64,000 bases of DNA from an uncultured Roseburia sp. (GCA_900542495.1 UQNW01000010.1:1-64000), one strand, 5' to 3'. Shown: positions 54,919 to 63,512, counted from the stretch's first letter. Numbers and translations: made by a program. Notes: a model not told the origin generated them from the sequence alone.

Positions 54919-54990
54919 ATGGTAGTAAAAGAGGAGAAACAGGAACCTATGTAAAATGGTTACAGCAGGGATTGCACATCACAATGATAA
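54919..54990 (+). pseudogene. Relic of a peptidoglycan-binding/hydrolase gene
   Basis: ATG 54919 leads to a stop after 11 codons. In the next frame the sequence reads GSKRGETGTYVKWLQQGLHI, a peptidoglycan-binding repeat, and then loses similarity. The promoter and ribosome site remain. Rest of the gap to 55030 holds nothing recognisable. Confidence 0.65.
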
Positions 54991-55029
54991 TTGGCTGTTC
55001 TTCTTTATTTAATTTTATAGTTACAAATA

Positions 55030-55608
55030 TTATCTATTACCGTTTCTTATCTGTGGCATCTTCTCCCGAATCAGCGCAAGAAATATTTCTCTTTCCTCAT
55101 GTGTCATATGCTCTTTATCAATGAAAATAAACCCTAAATGATCCGCCTGTTCCTGCGCTTTGCTTATGGACATATATAGTTTTGTCCTTAAAAGATAAAC
55201 CTCTTTCAAATCATAAAATTTTTGAAATGACTCATATGAAATCTTCTTTTCCTGCTTGAAATCTCTTTGATATAACAAATATTCATTCATAAAGATGCAG
55301 CTTCCATGGATTTCTCTGATTCCATATTGATCTTGAAACCGTTCTATCGTCATTTTGCAGACTTTCTTTTTTTCTGCATACCAGAAAATGAGCAGAAAAA
55401 CTCCACCTCCAAGCATAAATATTGCCTGTCCTTTTTGACCATATCTCTCAAAAATTACGGTCAAAATCCCTACGCCAAACACTATTGCCCCATACACTGC
55501 CTTATACCATGGAAATATTTTTGAAAAATACTTATCAAATATATTGTAATTAAAAATTATTTTAAACTGATGATTGTTTTCACTCTTTTCCATATTCCTC
55601 GTTTGCAT
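55030..55608 (-). CDS. YcxB-like membrane protein, paralogue 1
   Basis: 192 residues. Two adjacent transmembrane helices (~39-55 and 63-78) then a cytoplasmic beta domain with YESFQKFYDLKEVYLLRT and an ending HEEREIFLALIREKMPQI. The architecture (short N-terminus, helix pair, YcxB-like C-terminal domain) and the KMPQ ending recur in the four genes upstream. Function unknown. Confidence 0.7.
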   Translation of the reverse strand: MQTRNMEKSENNHQFKIIFNYNIFDKYFSKIFPWYKAVYGAIVFGVGILTVIFERYGQKGQAIFMLGGGVFLLIFWYAEKKKVCKMTIERFQDQYGIREIHGSCIFMNEYLLYQRDFKQEKKISYESFQKFYDLKEVYLLRTKLYMSISKAQEQADHLGFIFIDKEHMTHEEREIFLALIREKMPQIRNGNR

Positions 55609-55721
55609 TCATTTTCTCCTAAATCTTTGTTTTATAAACCCAAAATTTAATTTTTCATTTTATATTTTATACTATACGAATTGCTTCTTTTTTTAATTCC
55701 ATTTTCAACACATCCTGACCG

Positions 55722-55790
55722 TTATTTTGGTAACTTCACCTGTGACATTTTTTCCCGGACAACTTCAATCAGTACCTCTTCAGACTATTT
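55722..55790 (-). pseudogene. C-terminal remnant of another YcxB-like paralogue
   Basis: Minus strand reads EVLIEVVREKMSQVKLPK then stop, the tail typical of this array. No upstream part remains. Confidence 0.7.
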
Positions 55791-55818
55791 CTGTAAATTC
55801 AGAATATTTTTTTATTTT

Positions 55819-56346
55819 CTAACGTCCATATATACTTTGCTGCAACTCCCACGGTATTTTTAACTGTGGCATTTTTGTTCTGAAAAGTTCTGCAAGTTTT
55901 TCTCTGTCTGCTGGCGAAATTTTGCTTTTTTCTACACAAAAGAGTAATCCGCCTCTGGTTTTAAAAATATAATAATGCTGGCTGGAATAATATTTTTTGA
56001 TTCTTTTGTATGCAATCTTACAAACAATATTATTCAAATCTCCTGATACCGCAATTTCATCTTCGAGAAATGCCACTTTTTGGAGGTATTCACTACTGCC
56101 GTCTTTCTTTTTGGGACAGATCATATTAAGTTGTCTTTGATAATAAATGATTAAAAATATCACCGTTGCTATCAAGGAACCTGCCAACAGTAAGATCATC
56201 GCAATATCTTTTATCAGCAAAAAAAGAAACAGACATATCGCCAGAAAACAGAAAATGATTTTTATAATTGTTATACCAACGTTCTTCCCGGTCTTTTTAT
56301 ATATTTCCTTTGCACTTTTTCGATTAATTGTGCATTCAAACTCCAT
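55819..56346 (-). CDS. YcxB-like membrane protein, paralogue 2
   Basis: 175 residues from ATG 56346 (GAGGAATAAA upstream). Helix pair ~25-70, then the beta domain with YKRIKKYYSSQHYYIFKTRGGLLFCVEKSKISPADREKLAELFRTKMPQL. Same layout as its neighbours, sequence well diverged. Confidence 0.7.
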   Translation of the reverse strand: MEFECTINRKSAKEIYKKTGKNVGITIIKIIFCFLAICLFLFLLIKDIAMILLLAGSLIATVIFLIIYYQRQLNMICPKKKDGSSEYLQKVAFLEDEIAVSGDLNNIVCKIAYKRIKKYYSSQHYYIFKTRGGLLFCVEKSKISPADREKLAELFRTKMPQLKIPWELQQSIYGR

Positions 56347-56377
56347 TTTATTCCTCACTCCTTTTCCCAACCTGAAA

Positions 56378-56881
56378 CTATGCTAATCCTCTGGCTCGCA
56401 GCCACGGCATTTTTTTGTGAATGATCCGAAGCAGTTCATCCTGCTGCGCAATTGACATTTGCAATTTGTCAAGAATAATAATATGTTGGTCCTTTGTCTG
56501 AAAAATAAGAAGATACTTTTTCTTTCGTAATTTTTTGATCTCGCCATAAGGAATTTCAAAATTTGTATCATTGATTACGTTTGTCACTCTGATCACTTCT
56601 TTTTCAAAAGATACCACCTGACGAAACTGCTTTACATCATATTGTTTCAAAATGCAGACTGCTTCTCTCCTCTGGTCAACGAAATACACCACAATCTCCA
56701 CGATTGCCCAAATGCTCAATCCTATGAGAAAGAATGAAGAACTCTTATTTGACTCTATAGATGCCATATCTAACATCTGTTTAACCAAAATCAATAATAA
56801 GAGCACGCATATTTTCGTCAAACGGCTGGCAGCATACAATCTGTACATTAATTTTTTATTTATCAGCGTTTCACATACCAT
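56378..56881 (-). CDS. YcxB-like membrane protein, paralogue 3
   Basis: 167 residues from ATG 56881 (AAGGAGACTTGT), overlapping the upstream paralogue's end by 11 bases, indicating translational coupling. Two helices, then YGEIKKLRKKKYLLIFQTKDQHIIILDKLQMSIAQQDELLRIIHKKMPWL. Confidence 0.65.
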   Translation of the reverse strand: MVCETLINKKLMYRLYAASRLTKICVLLLLILVKQMLDMASIESNKSSSFFLIGLSIWAIVEIVVYFVDQRREAVCILKQYDVKQFRQVVSFEKEVIRVTNVINDTNFEIPYGEIKKLRKKKYLLIFQTKDQHIIILDKLQMSIAQQDELLRIIHKKMPWLRARGLA

Positions 56882-57440
56882 ACAAGTCTCCTTGAGAATG
56901 AAGATTATAAAAAGCAAATCTCTGTTTTATCGTTTTTGCAGTCTGATTCTTCAACTGTGGCATTTTCTGTTGCACCAGAAGTTCTAATTTCTCCATTTCT
57001 TCATTCGTTAATGATTTTTTATCGACAAAAATGGGAATCACTTCGTTTGTAATTATCAGGAAAAAATAATAGTGTTTCAATTTGTAATAGTTACTGATTG
57101 ATTCATACCCCACAATCCTGCTTTCTACATCAAAATCGTTAATTTCTACACTATCAGGCAAAAAATTTACTTTACCAAATTCATTTTCCATCTTATACTT
57201 TTTGCATAAACGCATTGCCGCAATCCTGCAGTTATGAACAATCAACCATGTCGGCGCAATAAATGCTGCCACAACCACACACATATTTTGTATCATTAGT
57301 TCAGTGGATTTCACTCGAAGCATACATGTAAAAAGAAATAGTATGGCAACGACAAAAACTCTGTATAATGCCATGTAGCGAAAATCCCTTACTCTATAAA
57401 ATAATTCCACAAATGCTCTGGTTCGATATATGTTTTTCAA
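56871..57440 (-). CDS. YcxB-like membrane protein, paralogue 4
   Basis: 189 residues starting at TTG 57440 (AAAGG eight bases before), with a TTGA overlap to the stop of paralogue 5. Two helices (~25-75) and the domain YESISNYYKLKHYYFFLIITNEVIPIFVDKKSLTNEEMEKLELLVQQKMPQL. Confidence 0.65.
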   Translation of the reverse strand: MKNIYRTRAFVELFYRVRDFRYMALYRVFVVAILFLFTCMLRVKSTELMIQNMCVVVAAFIAPTWLIVHNCRIAAMRLCKKYKMENEFGKVNFLPDSVEINDFDVESRIVGYESISNYYKLKHYYFFLIITNEVIPIFVDKKSLTNEEMEKLELLVQQKMPQLKNQTAKTIKQRFAFYNLHSQGDLYGM

Positions 57441-57982
57441 TTGTTTTTCCTTTCTTTCTCATGAACTTTTACCTGTGGCATTTTCTCATGAATCAGGGAA
57501 GTCAAATTATGCATATCTGCTTCTGTTAAAACTGTTTTATCAATGATGATTGTTTCCTGCGTCAGTCCCTTTTCGATTTTTCTTTTATCCCCGAAGACAC
57601 AATAATGTTTCAGTATATAAAAATCTTTAAACCTACTATATTCCATAGAATACTCAGACTCCGTATTTCCATATGGGATTACTTTTAATGCAGACTCATC
57701 AAATACAATCTCTCCCCAAAGTTCATTTGTATGTGCTAAGTCTTCTATTTTTTCCATCATCATTTTGGTGTCATGTCTCATAATGAATTGATTTTCAATA
57801 ATAATCGCAAATATAAACAAGAAAAATGCTGCTGAAAAAACTATTTGGTGAAAACAATAAAAAACAATTGACATTACTAAGGATGTACCGATAAAACTAT
57901 ATAAAATTTTTCGAATCATCGGATTTATTGCCATATAACATTCACGTACCGACTTATAATTTATAATTATTTTAAATTTCAT
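57437..57982 (-). CDS. YcxB-like membrane protein, paralogue 5
   Basis: 181 residues. FKIIINYKSVRECYMAINP at the N-terminus, helix pair ~25-65, then YSRFKDFYILKHYCVFGDKRKIEKGLTQETIIIDKTVLTEADMHNLTSLIHEKMPQV. First gene of the coupled set 5-4-3. Confidence 0.65.
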   Translation of the reverse strand: MKFKIIINYKSVRECYMAINPMIRKILYSFIGTSLVMSIVFYCFHQIVFSAAFFLFIFAIIIENQFIMRHDTKMMMEKIEDLAHTNELWGEIVFDESALKVIPYGNTESEYSMEYSRFKDFYILKHYCVFGDKRKIEKGLTQETIIIDKTVLTEADMHNLTSLIHEKMPQVKVHEKERKNN

Positions 57983-58017
57983 TTTTTCTGCACTCCTTCT
58001 GTTTGCTGATCTATCTT

Positions 58018-58190
58018 ACTTTGGTAACTTCACCTATGACATTTTTTCCTTACACCATAAAACGCTATCTGTGAAACACACAGGCAAAATAACTTTCATA
58101 TACTACTTTATCATTTACAATCGTTGTATATCTCATCTTGTTTTCCTCATGTGTCATATGCTCTTTATCAAGAAGGATAAACCTCTTTCA
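58018..58190 (-). pseudogene. Decayed YcxB-like copy
   Basis: Contains, on the minus strand, a piece matching the 55092-55118 segment of paralogue 1 (HMTHEE region) and a tail VRKKMS-VKLPK with stop codons inside. Non-functional. Confidence 0.6.
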
Positions 58191-58198
58191 CCCTAAAA

Positions 58199-58579
58199 CT
58201 ATTCTTCCAGTTCCTCAATTGCTTTCCGAAGTTCCTCAATCTCCGCTTTGGAAGCCGGTTCATCCTTATAAAAAGCGGTGATAAACTGCTTCAGCGAACC
58301 ATTATTCCAGAATGCGACAAACTCTCTCGCCTGCTCACTCTTGTAGTCCTCTTCCGTGATGAGTATTTCATAGGTGATCGTTCTTCCGGCTCGTTTCATT
58401 TGGATATAATTTTTGATACAGAGTTTTGCAAGGTATGTGGATACCGTCTGTGGTTTCCACTCTTTTCCGTATCCCTCATTTGCATTTTTTACGATCTCTG
58501 CCAGTGACATCTCATGGTCTGCGTCCCAGATACACTTCATCACAATTGTTTCTGCTGCGGTCAGTTGTTTTGCATTCAT
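58199..58579 (-). CDS. BlaI/MecI/CopY-family repressor
   Basis: 126 residues from ATG 58579 (CAGGAGG eight bases before). Winged helix KQLTAAETIVMKCIWDADHEMSLAEIVKNANEGYGKEWKPQTVSTYLAKLCIKNYIQMKRAGRTITYEI, then the C-terminal dimerisation helix with the family's cleavage region. Upstream of it are four direct ACTAT half-sites. The cognate BlaR1-like protease is ~10 kb away on the same strand, not adjacent as usual. Confidence 0.88.
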   Translation of the reverse strand: MNAKQLTAAETIVMKCIWDADHEMSLAEIVKNANEGYGKEWKPQTVSTYLAKLCIKNYIQMKRAGRTITYEILITEEDYKSEQAREFVAFWNNGSLKQFITAFYKDEPASKAEIEELRKAIEELEE

Positions 58580-58606
58580 TTTCTTTTCCTCCTGAATCAT
58601 TCCATA

Positions 58607-58655
58607 ACTATATAAACTATAAATTTAATTTGCAATTACTTACTATATACTATAC
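58607..58655. promoter_or_regulatory. ACTAT half-site cluster upstream of the blaI-like gene
   Basis: ACTAT occurs at 58607, 58616, 58642 and 58650 (with a related ACTATACGA also at 55670); not perfect palindromes, but the same half-site as the ACTA-N6-TAGT sites. Possible autoregulation. Confidence 0.4.
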
Positions 58656-58744
58656 GATTTAATTCCATATTGCAATCTTTTTCTGCGCATCCCTGCGGCG
58701 CATTACTACTTTCCCTCAACAGGGTACTTCCATTTTTTAGGCTC

Positions 58745-58768
58745 AAAAAGGACTGCACAAGGCAGTCC
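58745..58768 (-). terminator. Terminator of the chemoreceptor gene
   Basis: GGACTGC-CTTGT-GCAGTCC followed by five T on the minus strand. Confidence 0.85.
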
Positions 58769-58790
58769 TCTCTCTGTTCTCTCTATTTTT

Positions 58791-60284
58791 CTATTCTTCA
58801 TCAATTGCTGCAATCGCCTTCAGATTCTCCAATGCTTCGAATGTATGATCGACAGCTGTTGAAAAATTGCTTACACTGTCATGCAGACCATCCATATCCG
58901 TTCTGCTTGCGGAAGTGCTTGCAGAAATCTCCTGCGTGATTCCTGACAAAGTAGAGATTCCGTCTACGATCACTTCATTGGCACTTAGAACGGCAGATAC
59001 CTCATCGCTTACCGTCGTCATATCTCCTACTAAAGATTTCACATCTTCCTCAACGGTTATAAAGCTTTCATGTACCGTTTTTACCTTTTCACGCTGCACA
59101 TCGATACTGTCTACCGCATTCTTAAGTTCGGTCTGTGTATCCTTTGTGATAGCAGTCAGTTCATTCATGATCTGTGTGATCTGCTCCGTTGATACCTTGG
59201 TCATTTCTGCCAGCTGGCGGATTTCCTCTGCAACAACGGCAAAACCTTTTCCGGCATCTCCTGCTCGGGCAGCCTCGATTGAAGCGTTCAGTGCCAACAG
59301 GTTTGTCTGGCTGGAAATATTTAAAATTGCATCTGTGATTCCGGATACTTTTCCAACATGTTCCACCAGTTTCTCAATGGTCTGGGAAATCTGCTCTGTG
59401 GACTGATCTACGATCACGGACTGTCTTGCCAGTTCATCCGACTCATTCTTGCCAGTTTCAATGACACCCTGCAGCTTCTCCGTTGTCTCCAAAGCTCCTG
59501 CTGCCGTCTGATTGGTGTGCTCTAAACGCTCCTGGATCTCATTTGTTTTTTCTGACTGCGTCTGTGTCTGTGTTGCTGAACTGTCAGCGCCATTTGCAAT
59601 GATTCCGATTGCGATCTGCGTATTGTCGATTGTGCTGGATATCTGGGATAAATCTTTTCTGACCTGCGTAAACTGCGCATCCACGTCGTTTACGATAGTC
59701 TCAACTTCTTTTGCTACCTGTAACTGCTTCTCTGCTTTTACTTTTACTGCGTCCGTCTCCTCATTGGAAAACTCGATCAGACGCCTGATCGCCTTACATC
59801 CGCCAAACACACACATGATCAGACAGATACATACGAGAAAAACCGTATTCAACTGTTCTGCCTTGTCCGCCGGATTATTTACAAGGATCTGGGCCATCTT
59901 GGTAATAATAAATACTAAGGTTGCACCCGCTCCCCACATGATCAGAAATTCGTTCAAATATACAGACAATGAAAGCAAAACCGGGAAAATCAGCATCATA
60001 ACTGTTGGGTTCTGTAAATAAGAAATAATTCCAAATCCGATACAAAATCCAATTGCTATAAACAGTTCCGCTTTTCTTTCATAAATATTCTTTGCCACAA
60101 AAATGGCTGTCAGCGCATACCAGATCACATAAAATGAAACAAATATTATTTTCTCAAGCGTTGTCCGATCCGATGTGAGCATGATCAAAATATAAAAAAC
60201 ATATGCCATTGTAACGGTAAGACACGTCGTGATATTGGCACGTTTCATTTGATCCGGTGGTAAATCTTTTCTGGTAAATTTCAT
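58791..60284 (-). CDS. Methyl-accepting chemotaxis protein
   Basis: 497 residues from ATG 60284 (AAGGGGCATAGGAAT upstream). N-terminal part is six closely spaced membrane helices (~18-165) with no periplasmic ligand domain, so it likely senses membrane or internal signals. The long cytoplasmic coiled coil carries the signalling hairpin tip (ISSQTNLLALNASIEAARAGDAGKGFAVVAEEIRQLAE). Couples to CheA/CheW; fits a motile Roseburia-type organism. Confidence 0.93.
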   Translation of the reverse strand: MKFTRKDLPPDQMKRANITTCLTVTMAYVFYILIMLTSDRTTLEKIIFVSFYVIWYALTAIFVAKNIYERKAELFIAIGFCIGFGIISYLQNPTVMMLIFPVLLSLSVYLNEFLIMWGAGATLVFIITKMAQILVNNPADKAEQLNTVFLVCICLIMCVFGGCKAIRRLIEFSNEETDAVKVKAEKQLQVAKEVETIVNDVDAQFTQVRKDLSQISSTIDNTQIAIGIIANGADSSATQTQTQSEKTNEIQERLEHTNQTAAGALETTEKLQGVIETGKNESDELARQSVIVDQSTEQISQTIEKLVEHVGKVSGITDAILNISSQTNLLALNASIEAARAGDAGKGFAVVAEEIRQLAEMTKVSTEQITQIMNELTAITKDTQTELKNAVDSIDVQREKVKTVHESFITVEEDVKSLVGDMTTVSDEVSAVLSANEVIVDGISTLSGITQEISASTSASRTDMDGLHDSVSNFSTAVDHTFEALENLKAIAAIDEE

Positions 60285-60521
60285 ATTCCTATGCCCCTTT
60301 ACATAAAAAATAGCAGCTCTGTAATCAAATATTTTCATTTTTATTACAATGCACAAATCTATCTCTATGATAATACTTCATTCGACAAACGTAAACATTT
60401 TTTTCGAAATAGGAAGCAAAAAATTTTCGTTATTTTTTATCCGACAGCACAAAAAGAACTGCTGAATATTTCTATGCGCAGTCCTTTTTTATTAAGAAAT
60501 GAATATTCAAAATGGCCTATA

Positions 60522-61823
60522 TTATTTTACTGCGTCAAACGCTTCCTGCAGATCATAGAGAATATCGTCGATATTTTCTGTACCGATTGAGAGACGGATC
60601 GTGTTTGGTTTGATTCCCTGTTCTGCCTGCTCCTGCTCGTTTAACTCTGCATGTGTGGTAGATGCCGGATGGATGACAAGTGATTTTACATCAGCGACAT
60701 TTGCAAGTAAGGAGAATAACTGTAAATGATCGATAAACTCCTGTGCTTTTTTGTCATCGCCCTTAATCTCGAATGTGAAAATGGAACCACCACCATTTGG
60801 GAAATATTTCTTGTATAATCTCTGCTGCTCCGGATCTTCGGATACGGATGGATGATTTACTTTTTCAACCAGTGGCTGTTTCTCTAAAAACTCCACAACC
60901 TTTAATGCATTTTCCACATGACGCTCGACTCTTAAGGATAATGTCTCTAAGCCCTGTAAAAAGATAAATGCATGGATTGGAGAAAGTGTTGCTCCGGTAT
61001 CCCTTAATAAAATAGCACGGATTCTTGTCACGAATGCTGCCGGTCCTGCTGCCGCTGCGAAGCTGACACCATGATAGCTTGGGTTTGGTTCCGTGAGCTG
61101 TGGGAATTTTCCGGATGCAGCCCAGTCAAATTTTCCACCGTCAATGATGACACCACCGATTGTGGTTCCGTGTCCACCAATGAATTTGGTTGCGGAATGA
61201 ACCACGATATCTGCGCCGTACTCGATTGGACGGATCAGATATGGCGTGCCGAACGTATTGTCGATGACAAGTGGAATTTTATGTTTGTGTGCGATCTCTG
61301 CGAGTGCTTCGATATCCACTACTTCAGAGTTTGGATTGCCGAGTGTCTCAATGTAAACTGCTTTTGTGTTGTCCTTGATAGCGCCTTCTACTTCCTCTAA
61401 GTTAAAAGGATCAACAAACGTGGTCGTAACGCCAAAATCTACTAATGTATGTGCCAGCAGATTATAAGTGCCGCCGTAAATATTTTTTGCAGATACGATA
61501 TGATCACCTGCCTGTGCAAGGTTTTCAATCGTGTATGTAACGGCTGCTGCACCGGAACCGACTGCAAGCGCTGCCACGCCGCCCTCTAATGCTGCAATAC
61601 GCTGTTCAAAAATATCCTCTGTCGGATTGGTCAGTCTTCCGTAAATATTTCCTGCGTCACGCAAACCGAAACGGTCTGCTGCATGCTTTGAATTGTGGAA
61701 TACGTAGGAAGATGTCTGGTAAATCGGAACTGCTCTTGCATCGGTCACCGGATCCGGTTCTTCCTGTCCAACGTGTAACTGTAATGTCTCAAATTTTAAT
61801 TTTCTCTCTTTTAATGTGCTCAT
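60522..61823 (-). CDS. metY: O-acetylhomoserine sulfhydrylase
   Basis: 433 residues from ATG 61823 (AGGATGGG upstream; ATG 61835 abuts that site). PLP enzyme of the Cys/Met family that makes homocysteine from O-acetylhomoserine and sulfide. Motifs: the PLP Lys in SATKFIGGHGT, GSGAAAVTYT and DNTFGTPY. Slightly longer than MetB as expected for MetY. A palindrome in the upstream region suggests control by a sulfur-responsive regulator. Confidence 0.93.
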   Translation of the reverse strand: MSTLKERKLKFETLQLHVGQEEPDPVTDARAVPIYQTSSYVFHNSKHAADRFGLRDAGNIYGRLTNPTEDIFEQRIAALEGGVAALAVGSGAAAVTYTIENLAQAGDHIVSAKNIYGGTYNLLAHTLVDFGVTTTFVDPFNLEEVEGAIKDNTKAVYIETLGNPNSEVVDIEALAEIAHKHKIPLVIDNTFGTPYLIRPIEYGADIVVHSATKFIGGHGTTIGGVIIDGGKFDWAASGKFPQLTEPNPSYHGVSFAAAAGPAAFVTRIRAILLRDTGATLSPIHAFIFLQGLETLSLRVERHVENALKVVEFLEKQPLVEKVNHPSVSEDPEQQRLYKKYFPNGGGSIFTFEIKGDDKKAQEFIDHLQLFSLLANVADVKSLVIHPASTTHAELNEQEQAEQGIKPNTIRLSIGTENIDDILYDLQEAFDAVK

Positions 61824-61897
61824 GTGTTTTCCCATCCTTTTTCTATGTTTTCATTCTTTTTGCCTGCCTGTTTTTCTCAGGTTCTGCTGTTGGAATT

Positions 61898-61964
61898 ATC
61901 ATATCAAATCAATCGAAAAAGTGTTAATCCATAAAACCATGAGCCGATTATAGGGAAATCCTAT
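61898..61964 (-). promoter_or_regulatory. metY promoter and upstream palindrome
   Basis: TTAACA-N18-TATGAT on the minus strand (61927-61898), and ATAGG-N5-CCTAT at 61950-61964, ~25 bases further upstream. Shape resembles Rrf2/CymR-type operators. No S-box or T-box is visible. Confidence 0.45.
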
Positions 61965-61971
61965 AGCAGTA

Positions 61972-62394
61972 TTATTCCCTGTCCTGTTTTTCCCTGCATT
62001 CCCTGCAAAGTCCATAAATAATGGAATTTTTACACTGCAGTTTAAATCCGTGGTCTTCTAAAATATGTTCCGATATTTCCTGCATAAACGCACATTCCAA
62101 ATGAATAATACAGCCACAGGAAACACATTTTAAATGAAGATGTTCCTCACAGTGATGTCCCATCTCCACGTACTGATACACCGCCTGGCTCCCCTTCTCT
62201 GCCACATATTTCATGACAGTTCCCTCTTTGGCAAGTTTATCCAGGTAACGGTAAATCGTTGTGATGTTCACCTCGTTATCGTGTTTTTTCAAATACTGGT
62301 CAATGTCCGTCACCGTCACTGTGCGGTCGCTGTTTGCCATGAGATATTCTAAAATTTTCTTTCTGCTGGTCGTTGCATAACCATTTCCTGCCAT
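61972..62394 (-). CDS. Fur-family metal-responsive repressor (Zur/PerR-like)
   Basis: 140 residues. N-terminal winged helix (TTSRKKILEYLMANSDRTVTVTDIDQYLKKHDNEVNITTIYRYLDKL), then the dimerisation and metal part with HHCEEHLHLKC-x2-C and a second C-x2-C (LCRECRE), i.e. the structural zinc site and regulatory His cluster. Adjacent to a metal-export-type permease, so a zinc or manganese sensor is more likely than a pure iron sensor. Confidence 0.88.
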   Translation of the reverse strand: MAGNGYATTSRKKILEYLMANSDRTVTVTDIDQYLKKHDNEVNITTIYRYLDKLAKEGTVMKYVAEKGSQAVYQYVEMGHHCEEHLHLKCVSCGCIIHLECAFMQEISEHILEDHGFKLQCKNSIIYGLCRECREKQDRE

Positions 62395-62504
62395 TTTTTC
62401 ATCTCTTTTCTTTCTCTGTATATGCTTTCACTGTAGCAGATACAATTTTTAACTCTTTCCTCTTAATTTCATACTTCCGCGTATCAATTATTCATCTACA
62501 TCTG

Positions 62505-63371
62505 TTAAAATACAATCCCAAGTAACTCAATGATCACGCCCCAGACAACACCAAAGCCATAGAGTGCTGCCATAATTCCGGCATTCTGTTTCCAGTCCCG
62601 GTTCAGTCGGAACAAAACCAAAAGTCCAACTCCTGCATTTACCAAAAGTCCGGACATCATTGCTCCTGCTCCGATAATTCCGCTTAAATATAACTCTGTG
62701 ATTACCACCGAAGATGCGCAGTTTGGGATCAGTCCCACAAATGCTGCGATCATCTCTCCCACCACCGGAATGTCCTGAAATACCACCGCAAGCTGGTCTT
62801 CGCCGATCAGTTCGATCACGAATGTCAGCATAAACGTGATGAGCAGAATGTATGCAAAAATCTTGAACGTGTGTTTTAGCGCCGACTTCAAGACACCGTC
62901 CTCACAACTGCAATGTTCTTCCTCACAGACCACATGAATATCCATGTCTTTTTCTTTCTTTTTGAAAACATTCACATAAACCAGCTCTGCAAGAAATCCT
63001 GAAATAATCGCAATGCAGACTTTTGCTGCAAGAATTTTTACGATTGTTGCCGGTGCGACCGCCTCGGAAATAAAAATCGGAAGCATCTCATCCGACGTAG
63101 ATAAAAATACGGCAAGCAGCGTTCCAACCGTAATGACTCGTCCGGCATAAAGGCTGGACGCTGCTGCTGAAAAACCACATTGCGGCATAATCCCAAGCAA
63201 ACCGCCCCACAGCGGTCCGACTTTCCCTGCATTTTTGATTTTGTTCTGCACTTTTCCGCCTGTCGTGTGCTCTAACAATTCCATTAATAAATAAGTGAAA
63301 AACAGAAATGGAAGCAGCTTCACGCTGTCTTCGATCGTGTGTGATAATGTATGTTCTAAAATGTGTAACAT
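62505..63371 (-). CDS. Putative 10TM heavy-metal exporter (ArsP_2/DUF2899 family)
   Basis: 288 residues from ATG 63371 (AGGAGGCGTTTGTT). Eight or more hydrophobic segments in two homologous halves, with PQCGFSAAASSLYAGRVITVGTLLAVFLSTSDEM in the first and PNCASSVVITELYLSGIIGAGAMMSGLLVNAG in the second. A central loop is rich in Cys and His (HVVCEEEHCSCED), likely metal-binding. Probably exports manganese or another metal or metalloid. The Fur-type gene lies downstream on the same strand. Confidence 0.8.
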   Translation of the reverse strand: MLHILEHTLSHTIEDSVKLLPFLFFTYLLMELLEHTTGGKVQNKIKNAGKVGPLWGGLLGIMPQCGFSAAASSLYAGRVITVGTLLAVFLSTSDEMLPIFISEAVAPATIVKILAAKVCIAIISGFLAELVYVNVFKKKEKDMDIHVVCEEEHCSCEDGVLKSALKHTFKIFAYILLITFMLTFVIELIGEDQLAVVFQDIPVVGEMIAAFVGLIPNCASSVVITELYLSGIIGAGAMMSGLLVNAGVGLLVLFRLNRDWKQNAGIMAALYGFGVVWGVIIELLGIVF

Positions 63372-63414
63372 AACAAACGCCTCCTGCATTTGGTTGTTTC
63401 AATCTTAATTTTTC

Positions 63415-63512
63415 AAATTGCAATCAATTTGTTTTTGCATTTTGTATGCATTTGCAAATTGTTTGCATTTTGACTGCATTGGTTATTATACACACTTAGT
63501 TGGAGATGTCAA
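63415..63512 (-). promoter_or_regulatory. Consensus promoter and repeated TGCAAA operator region of the permease gene
   Basis: TTGACA-N16-TATAAT on the minus strand (63512-63485), then in the leader several TGCAAA/TTTGCA units and a perfect palindrome CAAATTG-CAAT-CAATTTG at 63415-63432; likely repressor sites. Confidence 0.7.

Noticed and set aside
61824..61971. SAM riboswitch upstream of metY
   Set aside because: None of the S-box core sequences are present and there is no terminator hairpin.
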